Source: Proteles cristata cristata (lineage: Eukaryota > Chordata > Mammalia > Carnivora > Hyaenidae). From it: a DNA stretch of 64,000 nt. Position 1 is the stretch's first letter. Every line of letters starts with the position of its first letter. The DNA is taken from positions 1 through 64,000 of the forward strand of contig JAESUZ010004132.1 in the NCBI GenBank assembly GCA_017311185.1, in the 5' to 3' direction. A model generated the notes under the pieces. It was not told where the DNA came from and ran no database searches. It saw only the letters and a list, made by a program, of their open reading frames with translations. This document shows, piece after piece, positions 20,960 to 31,525 of this stretch. The translations under genes were made by a program, and so were the position numbers.

Positions 20960-21300
20960 TTTGAGATGAAATTCACATAATTTAAAATCAACCAGTTTTA
21001 TTTTTTTAAGTTTATTTTGAGCGCTAGGGAGAGAGAGCCAGCATGCATGAGCACCTTCAAGCCGGGCAGGGGCAGAGAGAGAGGGGGAGAGAATCCCACG
21101 GACAGTGAGATCATGACCTGAGCTGAAACCAAGAGTCAGACACTTAACTGACCGAACCACCCAGATGCCCCCAAATAAACCATTTTAAATTGAACAACTC
21201 TGTGACATTTAATAATACGTTCACGGTGTTTTACAACCACCGACTCTATCAAGTTCTAAAACCTTTTCAGCATCCCAAAAGGAAACACCGTCATCTTTTT
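20960..21300 (-). mobile_element. L1M-type LINE 3' end, antisense, split by a SINE
   Basis: GAGATGAAATTCACATAATT and ATCAACCAGTTTTA precede the SINE. AATAAACCATTTTAAATTG, GTTCACGGTGTTTTACAACC, ATCAAGTTCTAAAACC, and CAGCATCCCAAAAGGAAAC follow it. Together they give an antisense old-L1 3' end. Confidence 0.85.
21001..21172 (-). mobile_element. Can-SINE, antisense, nested in L1M
   Basis: T-rich tail, GAGAGAGAG and GGCAGGGGCAGAGAGAGAGG body, GACAGTGAGATCATGACCTG, and a degraded head. Flanked by a degenerate duplication (AAATCAACCAGTTTTA at 20985-21000 against AAATAAACCATTTTA at 21173-21187). It lacks the B-box part. Confidence 0.9.
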
Positions 21301-21323
21301 TTTTTAAAGGATCCAGAAACAGG

Positions 21324-21495
21324 AGCGCCTCTGTGGCTCAGTCGGTTGAGTGTCCGACTTTGGGTCAGGTCACCATCTCAAGCCCCACATCCGGCTCGCT
21401 GCTGTCAGTGCAGAGCTGGCTTCAGATTCTCTGTCTTCCTCTCTCTGCCCCTCCACACTTGCAGACTCTCGAAAATAAACATTAAAAAAAAAAAA
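21324..21495 (+). mobile_element. Can-SINE with internal deletion
   Basis: Head GAGCGCCTCTGTGGCTCAGT, TCAGGTCACCATCTC joined directly to AAGCCCCACATCCGGCTC, a TC-rich body and the AAATAAACATTAAAAAAA tail. The GTTCG part of the B box is missing. Confidence 0.93.
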
Positions 21496-21519
21496 AGCCG
21501 GAATCAGAGACCTGGAGTC

Positions 21520-21620
21520 CATAAGCCCCTTTCCTAAGGTTCCCCAGCTGCTAAGTGATACAGCTGGTGTTTGAACCTGAGCCCCGGGACACAAGGCTAC
21601 TGCGCGTGACTCCTGGCAGG
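21520..21620 (-). mobile_element. MIR fragment, antisense
   Basis: CCCCAGCTGCTAAGTGATAC and AGCTGGTGTTTGAACCTGAG match the antisense MIR core (CACACAGCTAGTAAGTGGCA, GGGATTCGAACCC). Confidence 0.6.
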
Positions 21621-22760
21621 TCCAGGGATGAGTCTGAGCTCCCCTTGCTTCCTGGGCGCTGGGTGTGGGCGGGGCCTCAGGCCGGGTGCTCAGCCCCTTG
21701 TCTTTCGTGAGGTTCACGTGAAGAGCAGGTGAGCTGACCTGCTGGTTGCTGAGACCTTGGGCCTATGCACGAGTCCCCACACAGCTCTGCGAGGGCCTGG
21801 GGCCAGACTTGTCTTCCTCTGTCAGGCTTGCAAACCCTCGCTCCCCCGAGCAAACAGCGCACGAGGTGGGGTTCCCCTCTGTTTCCCATACCCCACTGCC
21901 CTGTTTCTGTGTCGGCACTCATGTGCTCAGTTCACAAGCTTCCAACTGCTTCCCCGGGGCCAGAGAGACGCCTGGGGTGGGGAATGGTAGGAGCCATCCA
22001 CTGTGCAGCCGCGTGAGCCCAGGGTCAAGCGGGTCCTGGCCTTGCCCTGTACCACCACCTCCAAGGTCACATTCAGTCGTGCACGCCTCTTACCCTTCCA
22101 CCCCCTCTCCTGGCTGCCTCCGTCTACAGGACTTCTAGGAGCAGCTCTCCCTCCTCTCTCTGAGCACTGATTTCCGGCTCCTCCTGTGCTGCTCGCCCTT
22201 CTCACATTGACAGACTGTGCGTGACTGTCTCTTTTCCTTGCCCTGCACACCCAGCTGGGTCGTCCCCTCCACTCCACATTCTCGCATCTGTGTGTCTGAC
22301 TCAGACTGACGGTTCTAGCCCTGTTCTCTCTCCCCCGCTCTGCCCCAGTGATCGTATCTCCTGGTCGGCCTCCAAAGTCCCAATGGATGCCTCCTGTCTT
22401 AGAATTCTTCCTGGTGGTGCCTCTTGTCACTCCGAAAAGTGGCATCTGGTCAGGCACTGCAATCCTCCTCCCCAGTGCCTCTGTTTTACTAGAATGTCCC
22501 ACAGGTGTATGAAGTTCAACAGGTCAAAATCAGGTACCTCATTGTCTTGCCTAAAGGTGGCACCATCTTGGCTTTCTCTCTTGAGTAGTTATTAGGAAGC
22601 CTGTTTTCCAAAGGTGAGTGGAGATCGCCGCACCTGCAGTAACAGCTGGACCCAGCAGCCCCCGCCCCTCTTCCCTGACACTCATCCTTCCTTGGGTATC
22701 AAGGGTCACTGCTCATTCGATACTCTAGCCCAGTGCCCATAGAAGCATGTTATGTCTCTG
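21621..22760. other. GC-rich non-coding DNA, unassigned
   Basis: C/T-rich with many overlapping frames on both strands (for example 191 codons at 21927-22502, minus). None shows a domain or codon pattern I recognise, so these are composition-driven. Confidence 0.35.
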
Positions 22761-22764
22761 TTGC

Positions 22765-22912
22765 CCAGTATAGTGACCACTGCCCACGTGTGGCTATTGA
22801 GCACTTGAAGTGGGGCTCATACAACTGAGGAACTGACTTTGAAATTTTATTGAATTTTAATTTAAATAACCACACGTACCTAGTGGCCACTCTGTGGTCG
22901 AGAGCAGCTCTA
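22765..22912. mobile_element. hAT-type palindromic MITE
   Basis: Ends form imperfect inverted repeats: TAGTGACCACTGCCCACGTG then TGGCTATTGAGCACTTGAAG at the left, AAATAACCACACGTACCTAG then TGGCCACT at the right, with an AT-rich middle. This is a common mammalian hAT-type MITE; subfamily name is uncertain. Confidence 0.75.
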
Positions 22913-22914
22913 CC

Positions 22915-23060
22915 TGAAGGCATCTCAAACTTAACCGTGCGTACAGCTTACCTGGGAATCTTGTTAAGACGCAGAATCTGTTTCACTAGGTCTGTGATAA
23001 GACCTGAGCTGCTGAGTTTCTGATGCTCCCGAGTGAAATCGATGCTGCTGGAATGCGGGC
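22915..23060 (+). mobile_element. MER5-type hAT MITE
   Basis: TCTCAAACTTAACCGTGCGT, ACCTGGGAATCTTGTTAAGA, ACTAGGTCTG, CTGAGTTTCTGATGCTCC and CGATGCTGCTGG follow MER5 in sense orientation. Confidence 0.8.
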
Positions 23061-23065
23061 GGCCC

Positions 23066-23200
23066 TGGCTCCTGTTAGCCACACCTGGGAAGATTACGAA
23101 ACCTGCTAGATGCCCAGGCTGTGCCCCAAACCAGGGAAATCAAGAGCTCAGGGAGTAATCTGGGTATTTGTACGTTTTCGAAGCTCCCCAGGCGATCAAA
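23066..23200 (+). mobile_element. Second MER5-type MITE, adjacent
   Basis: CACACCTGGGAAGATTACGA, GCCCAGGCTGTGCCCCAAAC, GGGAAATCAAGAGCTC, ATCTGGGTATTTGTACG and GAAGCTCCCCAGGCGAT also follow MER5, but with a different variant from its neighbour. Three DNA transposons lie back to back at 22765-23200. Confidence 0.75.
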
Positions 23201-23890
23201 ACATAAGATAAGCCCAGACTGAGCTGCTTAAACAAGACTTGGTTGTGAAAGGTATCAGGTTAACAGAGTGAAATGAGCTCGTGGACACAAGTTGGGTAGC
23301 CTCTGGGGTTCCTATGTGGCGCCAACTCCTCTTCAGCCTGAAGTCCCTGCTGGGGACCCTGCCTGCCTCTCCTCCCCCCCAAATCTCTCGGTGCTGCCAG
23401 AAGCTAGAACAGCTCTGATTTCTTTGAGCAGATCTCAAAGCGGCCAAACAGCCCTGGCCTCGCACTTGTGAAGGATTTCCCTTTTTGCCTGGACTTTTCT
23501 AGGCAACGTGGCTTTGCTGACAAAATGCTCGCAAACTCCGTGAATCACTCTTTTCTTGGCACACATAGATCCATCGCACGGTTGTAAAGAAGTAAATATG
23601 GAGACCAGAGCTGTTGAAGAGTTAGGCACGTGGGAACCTTGGGGGGGGGGTCAGACTCCTCCCTGCCACCGTGTTGGGACTCTGCTGCTCGTACAGCCCC
23701 GAGTTCGTACCTCACCAGAAAGGTGGTCATCACTTAAGACTTGTGTGTGTGCCCTCCTTCCTTCTGGCCTGAGCGTTCCTCCAAAGTAGGGCCACTGTCC
23801 TCTTTCTGTGTCTCTACCCAGGCCACGGTCACGATCTCCTGGGACATCTCCCTTACACCTACTGGTTCAGAGTCTCGAGAGCCTGAGCCT
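23201..23890. other. Non-coding DNA, no recognised element
   Basis: Unassigned; a G(10) run at 23641-23650. No exon or RNA gene seen. Confidence 0.4.
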
Positions 23891-23904
23891 GGAATGTGTG
23901 TGTT

Positions 23905-24140
23905 GAAATTTCTTTTCTTTCTTTTTGTATGTTTCTTTATTTTTGAGAGAGAGACAGAGCATGAGCATGGGAGGGGCAGAGAGAGAGAGAGAGGGAGACA
24001 CAGAATGCAAAGCAGGCTCCAGGCTCCTAGCTGTCAGCACAGTGCCCGACACGGGGCTTGAACTCAAGACCCGTGAGATCATGACCTGAACCAAAGTCGG
24101 ACTCCCAACCACCGACTGTCCCACCCACCCAGGCACCCCA
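23905..24140 (-). mobile_element. Can-SINE, antisense
   Basis: T-rich tail, GA-rich body with GGGAGGGGCAGAGAGAGAGA, GCAGGCTCCAGGCTCC and a diverged head ending ACCCAGGCACCCC. Flanked by a perfect 14-bp duplication GGAATGTGTGTGTT at 23891-23904 and 24141-24154. Confidence 0.95.
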
Positions 24141-24159
24141 GGAATGTGTGTGTTTAAGT

Positions 24160-24270
24160 GGCTTCACAAACCATCTTGACTTGTAGACGGGAATGAGCAT
24201 CATGGTCCTGGAGCCTAATGTTATTTATCTCTGGCACATGGTGAACAGTGAATAAATATTTTTTAATGTA
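24160..24270 (+). mobile_element. L2-like 3' end (weak)
   Basis: CTCTGGCACATGGTGAACAG followed by TGAATAAATATTTTTTAATG resembles the L2 terminus (GGCACATAGTAGGTGCTCAA then TAAATATTTG). The rest is too diverged. Confidence 0.4.
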
Positions 24271-24499
24271 TGGAAATAACATCTTAAAGTTTAAACCCAT
24301 GGAGAGTCTTGGCAGACCCCACCGTAGCCAAGGGATCAAGGTTAATATCTCAACACCGTTGGCCCCGATACAATGCATCGCATCACTTCCCGGATTTCCT
24401 TCCCAGTAATGTGCAAGGTGAACTGAATCGGGAGCAGTCATCGGACAGATTGATGTGGAGGGCCAGTCCACAAAACACGTGACCAGTACTCTTCACAAG

Positions 24500-24850
24500 A
24501 CGGAAGGGCATGAAAAACCAAGACTGAGGAACTGTCACAGATGGAAGGAAGCTAAGGAGATGTGACAGCTAACTGCAGTGTGAGATCTTGGACTGGATCC
24601 TGGAATAGAAAGAGAAGGAACGTGAGTGGGGGAAAATTAGCAACAGCCCAAGGGGTTCTGTGCCTTCGTTATTCACACTGTATCGAGGTTAATATTTTAG
24701 CTTCAGTAAATGTTCTGTGGTTACGTAAGATGTTAACATAAGGAGAAGCTGGGTGGAGGATGTGTGGAAAGATTCTAATATTTTTGTGACCCTTCTGGTA
24801 GCCTGAAGTTATGTCAGCCCCTCTCTCCCGAAAGAGTGGTTAAAAACCAA
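24500..24850 (+). mobile_element. L1M-type LINE 3' UTR
   Basis: GAGGAACTGTCACAGATGGA, GAAGCTAAGGAGATGTGACA, GATCTTGGACTGGATCCTGG, AATAGAAAGAGAAGGAACG, GTGGTTACGTAAGATGTTAA and AAGGAGAAGCTGGGTGGAGG match a known old-L1 3' UTR order. Assigned from memory. Confidence 0.65.
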
Positions 24851-25049
24851 TTATATCTAAAGGAGTGGGAAGTCACTGAAATGCCACCAAACGGGATCCT
24901 GGAAGGAGAAGAAAAAAGCCCAAGAAGAGACCGTTGGTTCATCACAAAAACTAAACTGGATAACCTGATTACAAATCGATGGCCCCACGTTTTCATCATG
25001 AATCCCTAATGTTTTTTTTTCATCTCTAAGGTTTTTAAACAGCTTGGTT

Positions 25050-25535
25050 GTTCTGTAATTCACATACCATGCCATTCACCCATTTAAAGCATACAAGTCC
25101 CTGTTCTAGAATACTTGGAGGGTTTTAGATCCTGCACTTAGATTTTAGGATTTTAGAACCTTTCCGTCCCCCTAGAAAAACACCTCTACCCACGTCCATC
25201 GCTTGACATTTCCCCCAACTCCTTCCCCTGGCTCTAAGCAACCACTTCTCTACTTCCTGTCTCTAGGTCATTCTCTGTTCACGTCCTGTTCTGGACACTT
25301 ATTTTAAATGGAATCCTGTTTAATCTCGCAGGTCTGATGTCTTTCACATACCGTGTTTTTGAGATTCATCCGTGTTGTAACTTGTGTTGACACTTCTTCC
25401 TTTTTATGGCCCAGTGGTCATCTGTTGTATGCATAATGGACCCCATCTAGTGGACCCATGCGTCAGTCGATGGACACCGAGTATCTTTTGGACGTTACTG
25501 TGGTGGCTTTTGGTCGCATCCTAGGGTAGAATACT
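25050..25535 (-). mobile_element. L1M-type LINE 3' region, antisense, diverged
   Basis: GTAATTCACATACCATGCCA, TTCACCCATTTAAAGC, GCTCTAAGCAACCACTTCTC, AATGGAATCCTGTTTAATC, GAGATTCATCCGTGTTGTAA, CGATGGACACCGAGTATC match old antisense L1 3' ends. It faces the sense L1M 3' UTR at 24500. Confidence 0.8.
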
Positions 25536-25539
25536 CCCC

Positions 25540-26340
25540 GAACCTCCCATGGTCTACGCATGTGTTGATCCACAAAATAGACTTGGGATAAAGTCTGTAC
25601 ACCATCTCTACACATCCCACACGGTGCCGTTTACTTATGTACATGATCAGCCACTTTGGAACATCTTCAGAATTGAGGCAAGAAATGACCCCAGGGTCCC
25701 AGAAAGGGAAACGAAAACGTGGGTTATGTCCAAATCAATAACCACCACTTCAGGGAGCTGCCGAGTGAATCACTTTATTGAATGAGTGTGAGAAAGGAAA
25801 GATACTAGTTGTCCAAGAATGCTATTGCCAAACTTTGTGGAAACAATCTCGTCTGTGGGAACAGCATACATTTTATTCTGTGCCATGGAATTTCCCCTCA
25901 TTTGACCCAAAGGGTAAAGGAAAACTCTTATGCAACCATCCCATTTCAGAAGTTATTCTTTCTTATGTAGGCTGGTTAATAACCAACAGTAGACAATTTT
26001 ATCTAAGAAAAGATGACTAAGATCCTGTATTCCATTTTTAGTGAGAGCTGATTTACATAGCTAATTCATGTTCCATTAGCAAAAGTTATGGGAAATAAGG
26101 AAATGTAAGAAAACTCCAACACTGGCTTTGGGTCTGGCTTTAAAATCCTATAGTTCTACTCAGTTGAAAAGATTACCTTCAAAACTCAGAACCTGATTAA
26201 ACTGCCAACTTACTTTGCTGAGGTGTTGACCTTTTTTGAAACCTAGCAATGTCGATTAATGCTCTGTAGAAGTTATTTTTCATAGAAAGCAAATTTTCTA
26301 TCTTTTAAATAACTCTTTTCCAGGGTCACCTTTCCATACA
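25540..26340. other. Non-coding DNA, unassigned
   Basis: AT-rich after 25780. An 80-codon frame at 25778-26020 has no recognised domain. No repeat named. Confidence 0.35.
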
Positions 26341-26344
26341 CACA

Positions 26345-26460
26345 CTCTATTTTATTTATTTTTTAAGGTTTTATTTTTAAGTAATCTCTCCACCCAACGT
26401 GGGGCTTGAACTCAGGACCCCAAGAGCACGCTCTTCTCACTGAGCCAGCCAGGTGCCCCC
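26345..26460 (-). mobile_element. Short, old-type Can-SINE, antisense
   Basis: TTATTTTTAAGTAATCTCTC, CACCCAACGTGGGGCTTGAA and GAGCCAGCCAGGTGCCCCC are the reverse of the short carnivore SINE that lacks a CT-rich body. Confidence 0.88.
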
Positions 26461-26639
26461 CTCCCCCATTCTATTTTACCATCTATGAAGAACTTTGCAC
26501 TTTCTGGAAAATCCTTTGTCCAACTTGAATCTTCCTCTCTATTCTGGCGTCCTACTGATGTGAGAGGGAGACAGCTCACCGAATCTAAGAGAACCTGGCC
26601 GTGTCAAGTCCTTGTGTTCCATACCTTCTAATCTTGCCA

Positions 26640-27060
26640 CCAGCCCTTCCGCCTAGTTATCAGACTGCGTATAGTTACGTTAGACAGTATGGCAGCCAGA
26701 ACTGGATACCAAACAAAAGATAACATCTTGGTTCCGTGTTTTTGCTCAGCGTAAGCTTTAATTGCCCTTTAGAGTGAACATTTTCGGGGGCTCAAGTTGG
26801 TGTTTCTGTCCACTAAGCCCCTCAGACTTTTTCTGCGTGTTGCTGAGGAGTCGTGTTGCTTTCCCCATCTGGAAATCACGCATCTGGTTTCTGACAGCTA
26901 AGTTCGGATATGACCTTTGTTCCTATGACCTTTAGCCTTTTCAGAGAGGTTCTCCTCGGTTTATCATACTCCTTTTGGCGTCTGATGATGTTTGTCACTG
27001 AGGGGGTTGGCCTTACTTCCTAGTTTCATGTCCCCTGCAGACTTAAGGTCTCAGGACCTT
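26640..27060 (-). mobile_element. Ancient CR1/L3-like LINE-derived segment (tentative)
   Basis: The order GCAGCCAGAACTGGATACC, GTCCACTAAGCCCCTCAGAC, TTTTTCTGCGTGTTGCTGAG, TTTCCCCATCTGG, TCCTATGACCTTTAGCC and TGTCCCCTGCAGACTTA resembles an amniote CR1-like antisense segment as I remember it (CCAGAACTGGATACAATACT, GTCCACTAAGACCC, AGCTTTGTGTCATCTGC). Assigned by eye; a repeat search would decide it. Confidence 0.35.
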
Positions 27061-27680
27061 TGTGTGAGCTGCTGATAAGCGCGCTTCGGTAGCGGAAGGG
27101 CTGGCCGCAGTCCACTCCAGTCCCTGGAGAACGCCTGGATCGCCGCTGCTGTCACAGCCTGGACATCTGTCGGGGATTGACATCGCTAAAGGTCGGCTCC
27201 TCCACATTCTCTTGTCAACAAGGGGAGTTTGAAAGGCCTTTACAGGCGCTTTGTGTTATCCACGTAGTTTGTGTCTTGAAAATTCCCTCAGCCTTGCAAT
27301 CTAATTACCTTTTCTGGGGGGAAAAAAGCAAGAGAGGCTAATCTTCTTACATCTAATAATCATTGCATCTTCCCCTGAGTGCTCACAAGGCATTCTTTAA
27401 TTATCTACTGCAGACCCTTGACTAGGATGTATATCAGGTTCAGTAATCCAGAGTCTTCGAGGCACTGGGTCTTTTTTTCACATTGGAAAATTACAAATGC
27501 ATTTCCCTGACTCCATTGGTATAACAGGGGAGGATTGAACTATTTTATCTTCCGGTTCTGCAAGCACTCGGCGTGTGATCTGTCTTGACTATACTGTGTA
27601 AATTCCTTTAGAATCTCTTCCAGTCAGTTTGAGGCCTTCATGCTCTATTCTACGTATTGTTTTTTCTACTGTTTCTTGGA
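27061..27680. promoter_or_regulatory. Repeat-poor block, candidate regulatory DNA
   Basis: No repeat recognised. The part at 27260-27460 is AT-rich with TAATTA at 27302-27307, GCTAATCTTC, and CTAATAATCATTGCAT. Regulatory function is inference only. Confidence 0.28.
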
Positions 27681-27691
27681 TGAACGTCCTT

Positions 27692-27779
27692 ATCCTTTTT
27701 TTTTTTTTTTTTTAATTTTTTTAAAGAGACCGCATGAGCAGGGGAGGGTCAGAGAGAGGGAGACACAGAATCCGAAGCA
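27692..27779 (-). mobile_element. 5'-truncated Can-SINE, antisense
   Basis: Only the tail (T18), body (GAGCAGGGGAGGGTCAGAGA) and AATCCGAAGC remain; the tRNA head is missing. A near-perfect 11-bp duplication (TGAACGTCCTT at 27681-27691, TGAACATCCTT at 27780-27790) shows it inserted already truncated. Confidence 0.88.
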
Positions 27780-27949
27780 TGAACATCCTTCTTCTTGTCC
27801 GAGAGTCAGAAGCAAGATGAAGTTGAAGAGGCCATCAGGTTTCCTTTTACCTGTTGGAATTAAAACATCAGGCCACGAATTTGGCGCGTGATCTTTTGGC
27901 TGTTTTTGATCATGAGATCCTGGAAGGCCTTGGAGTTTATAGAGTGCCC

Positions 27950-28240
27950 CCACGTGTGATCTTTACAACCACCCTATAAGCCAGTGACTACCTGATTTTA
28001 GAAATGAGGAAACATGGGTGCTTGGGTGGCTCCATCAGTTAAGCCTCCGACTCTTGATTTTGGCTCAGGTCATGGTCTCATGATTTGTGGGTTCGAGCCT
28101 GGCATCAGGCTCTGCGCTGATAGTGCGGAGCCTGCTTGGGATTCTCTCTCTCTCTGCCTCTCTCTCTCAAAGTTAATATACTTAAATGAGGAAACAGAAT
28201 TGTACTTAGGGTAAGTGACCTGTAGGTGAGTGATTTCCCC
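27950..28240 (-). mobile_element. MIR, antisense, split by a SINE
   Basis: CTTTACAACCACCCTATAAG, CCAGTGACTACCTGATTTTA and GAAATGAGGAAACA lie left of the SINE at 28015-28183. GAGGAAACAGAATTGTACTT and AGGGTAAGTGACC lie right. Joined, they give an antisense MIR. Confidence 0.75.
28015..28183 (+). mobile_element. Can-SINE nested in MIR
   Basis: Head GGGTGCTTGGGTGGCTCCAT, GGTTCGAGCCTGGCATCAGG, CGGAGCCTGCTTGGGATTC, a CT body and a short tail. Flanked by a perfect 13-bp duplication AAATGAGGAAACA at 28002-28014 and 28184-28196, made of MIR sequence. Confidence 0.95.
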
Positions 28241-28488
28241 CCCCCCCCGAGTCCTCATGAGACTGGTTCGTAGCAGAACCAGGCACCCCCTGGCCTTCTC
28301 ACCACAGCCTTTGCTGCACTTGACACTCCATGCTCAGGAAGCTCACCGTTCCTGACCTTCTCCTCTGAAATTCTTACGTATTCTTTAACACATGCCCTTC
28401 TCTTTCACATCCACTGCATGAGAAGGGCACCTCCCCTAAACTGTTCCATCTTCCCTCAGGTTCCCTTCTTCTGGAGCTTGACCCCAGT

Positions 28489-28710
28489 GGGGCGCCGGGG
28501 CGGCTCAGTTGGTTAAGCATCCAACTCTTGATTTCGGCTCAGTCATGGCCTCACAGTTCGTGAGTTCAAGCCCCACGTCGGGCTCTGCATTGCCTGTGCG
28601 GAGCCTGCTTGGGATCCTCTGTCCCTCTCTCTCTGCCCTTCCCCCACTCTTGCTTGCTCTTTCTCTCTCTCTCAAAACTAAATACACAGTAAAAAAAAAA
28701 AAAAAACCCA
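28489..28710 (+). mobile_element. Can-SINE (SINEC)
   Basis: Head GGGCGCCGGGGCGGCTCAGT, GTTCAAGCCCCACGTCGGGC, CGGAGCCTGCTTGGGATCC, a CT body, and the AAACTAAATACACAGTAAAA tail followed by A(16). No clean duplication found. Confidence 0.94.
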
Positions 28711-30225
28711 AAACACAAAACCACAGATCTGACTCTGGAATCAAATCTACATTTTTCTGAACCTCTAGACCTTTGGTCCAGCATAGTGGCCCCCTCGTCT
28801 GCTTTCTACAGGAGGGAATTTGCGGCCAGGCCAGGCCAAGCCATTCAGAATTTATCGGCTCTTCTTTTTTGTTGAACAAGGTGCTCCAGAGATATGATGC
28901 AGAGAATTATTTACAGGACCACACGTGTCCTCATAGAGATGGGGAGAAGGTTAAGAGTCAGCATCGATTTCTTTCAGATTTGTCAAGCCTCTTGGTGATT
29001 TTCAACGTCCCTTTGTACTACGGACTGGAGGACCTGGCAACAGATGACCTTTTTAATAGAACTTTATTGATACGACGTATGGTAACCTTTTCTCCTGCCC
29101 GCACTGACCTCTCGCTGCTCCCCAGAAATAAATGGGCCCTATCCTGCTGTCATTTGCTGCCAGCTCTGGGTATAATAAAGTAAGATTCCCAAAAAGAACC
29201 GCTTTAGGGAAAATCCCCAATTTGGTTTTCACAGGCCGTACAAATCTGCAGCTGCACCGTGCCTGATTCTTTCTGGTTCCTCTTAGAACCTCACTGCAAG
29301 CTGAAGCAGAAGGACCAGGGTGGACCAGAGGGAAATCATTTCTCTGTTGTTTTGCCAAAGACTTCATCTCTTTGCCTTGCAAATGCCACAGATCCTGGAG
29401 TTTTGAAAACTGGCTAGAATCATCACAAGGCTGCTCTTTCTCTAGGAAGAGAGTGAGTGAGTTTCCCATTAGGAGATCATGGTGAAAATAATCCTTCGGC
29501 CCTGGGACCAAATGTAACTAGAAAAGTGTTCAAAAGCTGCATTCATTTGGGAGAGAGAACAACCTTTCTCATAATGAGCCCTGGGAAGTGGCCAACATGG
29601 AAAGAGGTCGCACAATTGACAGTTTGGCGTCTGAATAACTACTACTAGCTTATTTTTGCTTGTGGTGTTACAGCTTTTGTGGTTTTCTCTGAGGCCGAGT
29701 CCCTGAGGTCTTCAAACGAAGTTTCCACTGAGTCTGTCTTCTTTCAAACCACGCTGGGGTGTGGAATTGTAATCCGCCATGTTCATAGGAGTTGGAAACA
29801 GTCGCTGCAGCATAAATGAACCAAACAGGGTTCAGTTAATTTTTATTTGGTGTGGATGGGGCATTTGTTCTTCTCCAGAAATGAGACATACTAAGACTAG
29901 GCGAAATTATGGCTTTCGCTCTTCATTTTTCAGATTGCCCACGGACATGGCTTCATGAAATTGTATTGTAGGTACAAATGCACAAGATCCCTTATCCGAG
30001 CGGAACCGAGAAGGATACTGTTCGCGAAGATTCTGCATGTTGCCTTTCCAAGATGCAAAGAGTTGGTGCTTGTGATGAGGGGGGTTACTTTAAGGCTGTG
30101 TGGCTTTCAGTGGTTCTACTAGTTTTGAAATGGTGTCTCCACAAACGAAGTCAGAAGTGAGAGAGCTCTTTGGGGGGTAATATTCATAATACTTTCCTCA
30201 TGGGTATTTTGCAAAGGCTCTAAAA
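28711..30225. other. Non-coding DNA, unassigned
   Basis: 1.5 kb with no repeat family I can name and opposing frames of 136 (plus, 28773) and 152 (minus, 29053) codons without domains. No splice-consistent exon seen. Confidence 0.35.
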
Positions 30226-30238
30226 CATGCTTTTATTT

Positions 30239-30459
30239 GGGGCACCTGGGTGGCCCAGTCAGTTGAGTGTCCGACATGGCTCAGGCCATGATCTCATGGT
30301 TTGTAGGTTTGAGCCTCGCGTCGGGCTGTGTGCTGACAGCTCAGAGCCTGGAGCCTGGTTCGGATTCTGTGCCTCTCTCTCTCTGCCCCTCCCCTGTTCA
30401 TTGAGTCTCTATCTCTCTTTCAAAAATAAATAAAACATTAAAAAACAAAACAAAAAAAC
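30239..30459 (+). mobile_element. Can-SINE (SINEC), cat-type body
   Basis: Head GGGGCACCTGGGTGGCCCAG, GACAGCTCAGAGCCTGGAGC, a CT body and the AAATAAATAAAACATTAAAA tail. Flanked by a perfect 13-bp duplication CATGCTTTTATTT at 30226-30238 and 30460-30472. Confidence 0.96.
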
Positions 30460-30472
30460 CATGCTTTTATTT

Positions 30473-31510
30473 ATTAGTGTTGTTTCACATCCTCTATATT
30501 GTACCTACCTGCCATGTTGCAGAAGTCACTCACAAACTCACGCATGTGACCTCACAGGACAGCGAGAACCGACAGGGTCCCCCCCAAAGTCTCTCCCCTA
30601 TTTCCACCTGGATCGTGACTACTTCGCCCCCAGGAAGGGTGGAAGGGCACACAGCTGCAGGCCAGCAGATGTTTCTTTTGGTTTTGAGCTTCCAAGGACC
30701 AGGATCCGCTTGTTGGACTGTGTGGTTTTAACCTGGAGATTTTAGGCCATTTTGGGGTCACAGCCCACTTGAAGAAGGTGTTGGAAACTTCTCCCCACCC
30801 CGAGAAGTGTCGATATGAATATGTGTAGGATTTGTCTCCACTTCTGTGGGAATTCACAGGCCCGGTGCACGCATGCGGAGGGACGCCCTTACGCTGTGTG
30901 TCCTTTATTTCTCTAGTGAGTTTCGTTTCCATCTGCATCTGTTACTTTTCTCAGTTGAATCTATCTAGGTTCCTTTTTCAATTAACAAATTAATTAGAAG
31001 ACCAAGAGCCTAAAGTAGATTTTTTTTTTATTTGATTAAGTACAATATCGAGCCCTGAGAGTCCATTTGAAAGCACGGTGTTCGTTATTAACCTCTTCAC
31101 TGCCAAAATCCCAATACCAATCCTCGTGGTTGCCAGAAAGCCAGTGCTGAGAGCCAGGATAGTAGTAGGAAAAAAATGGCCGACGGTCGACTTTTTTTCG
31201 GAATTATTTTTAGCAAAGAGTATGAAAGAAATCCCTTATTTAAAAGCAGATAGAAATAGGTTCAGGGTTTGACTGTGTTAATGGTCTGATTCACATGGAG
31301 AAAATGTTAGAGTTGCTTGATAGCGTCAAAAGGGAACAGTAAGTAATTACCGTGTCAGGAACGGTGCTCAGACACCTCTCCACAGGGTTTTCACCAGAGT
31401 TTATCTTACCTGACTGCTTTTTTGTTTAAAAAGCACCTTCTGGAATTGCAGTGAGGGCTTTGCCTTGCTTGGGCTTCACGTGGGAGCCACTCACTGTACC
31501 AGAGTGTTCT
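30473..31510. other. Non-coding DNA, unassigned
   Basis: Includes TTGGGGTCACAGCCCACTTG at about 30753, reminiscent of an old interspersed repeat but not callable, and an AT-rich patch with AATTAACAAATTAATTAG at about 30980. No gene seen. Confidence 0.35.
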
Positions 31511-31525
31511 AAGAGTCCTGTCGAT

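Noticed and set aside
30690..30850. Old interspersed repeat suggested by TTGGGGTCACAGCCCACTTG
   Set aside because: The rest is too diverged for me to name a family with confidence.
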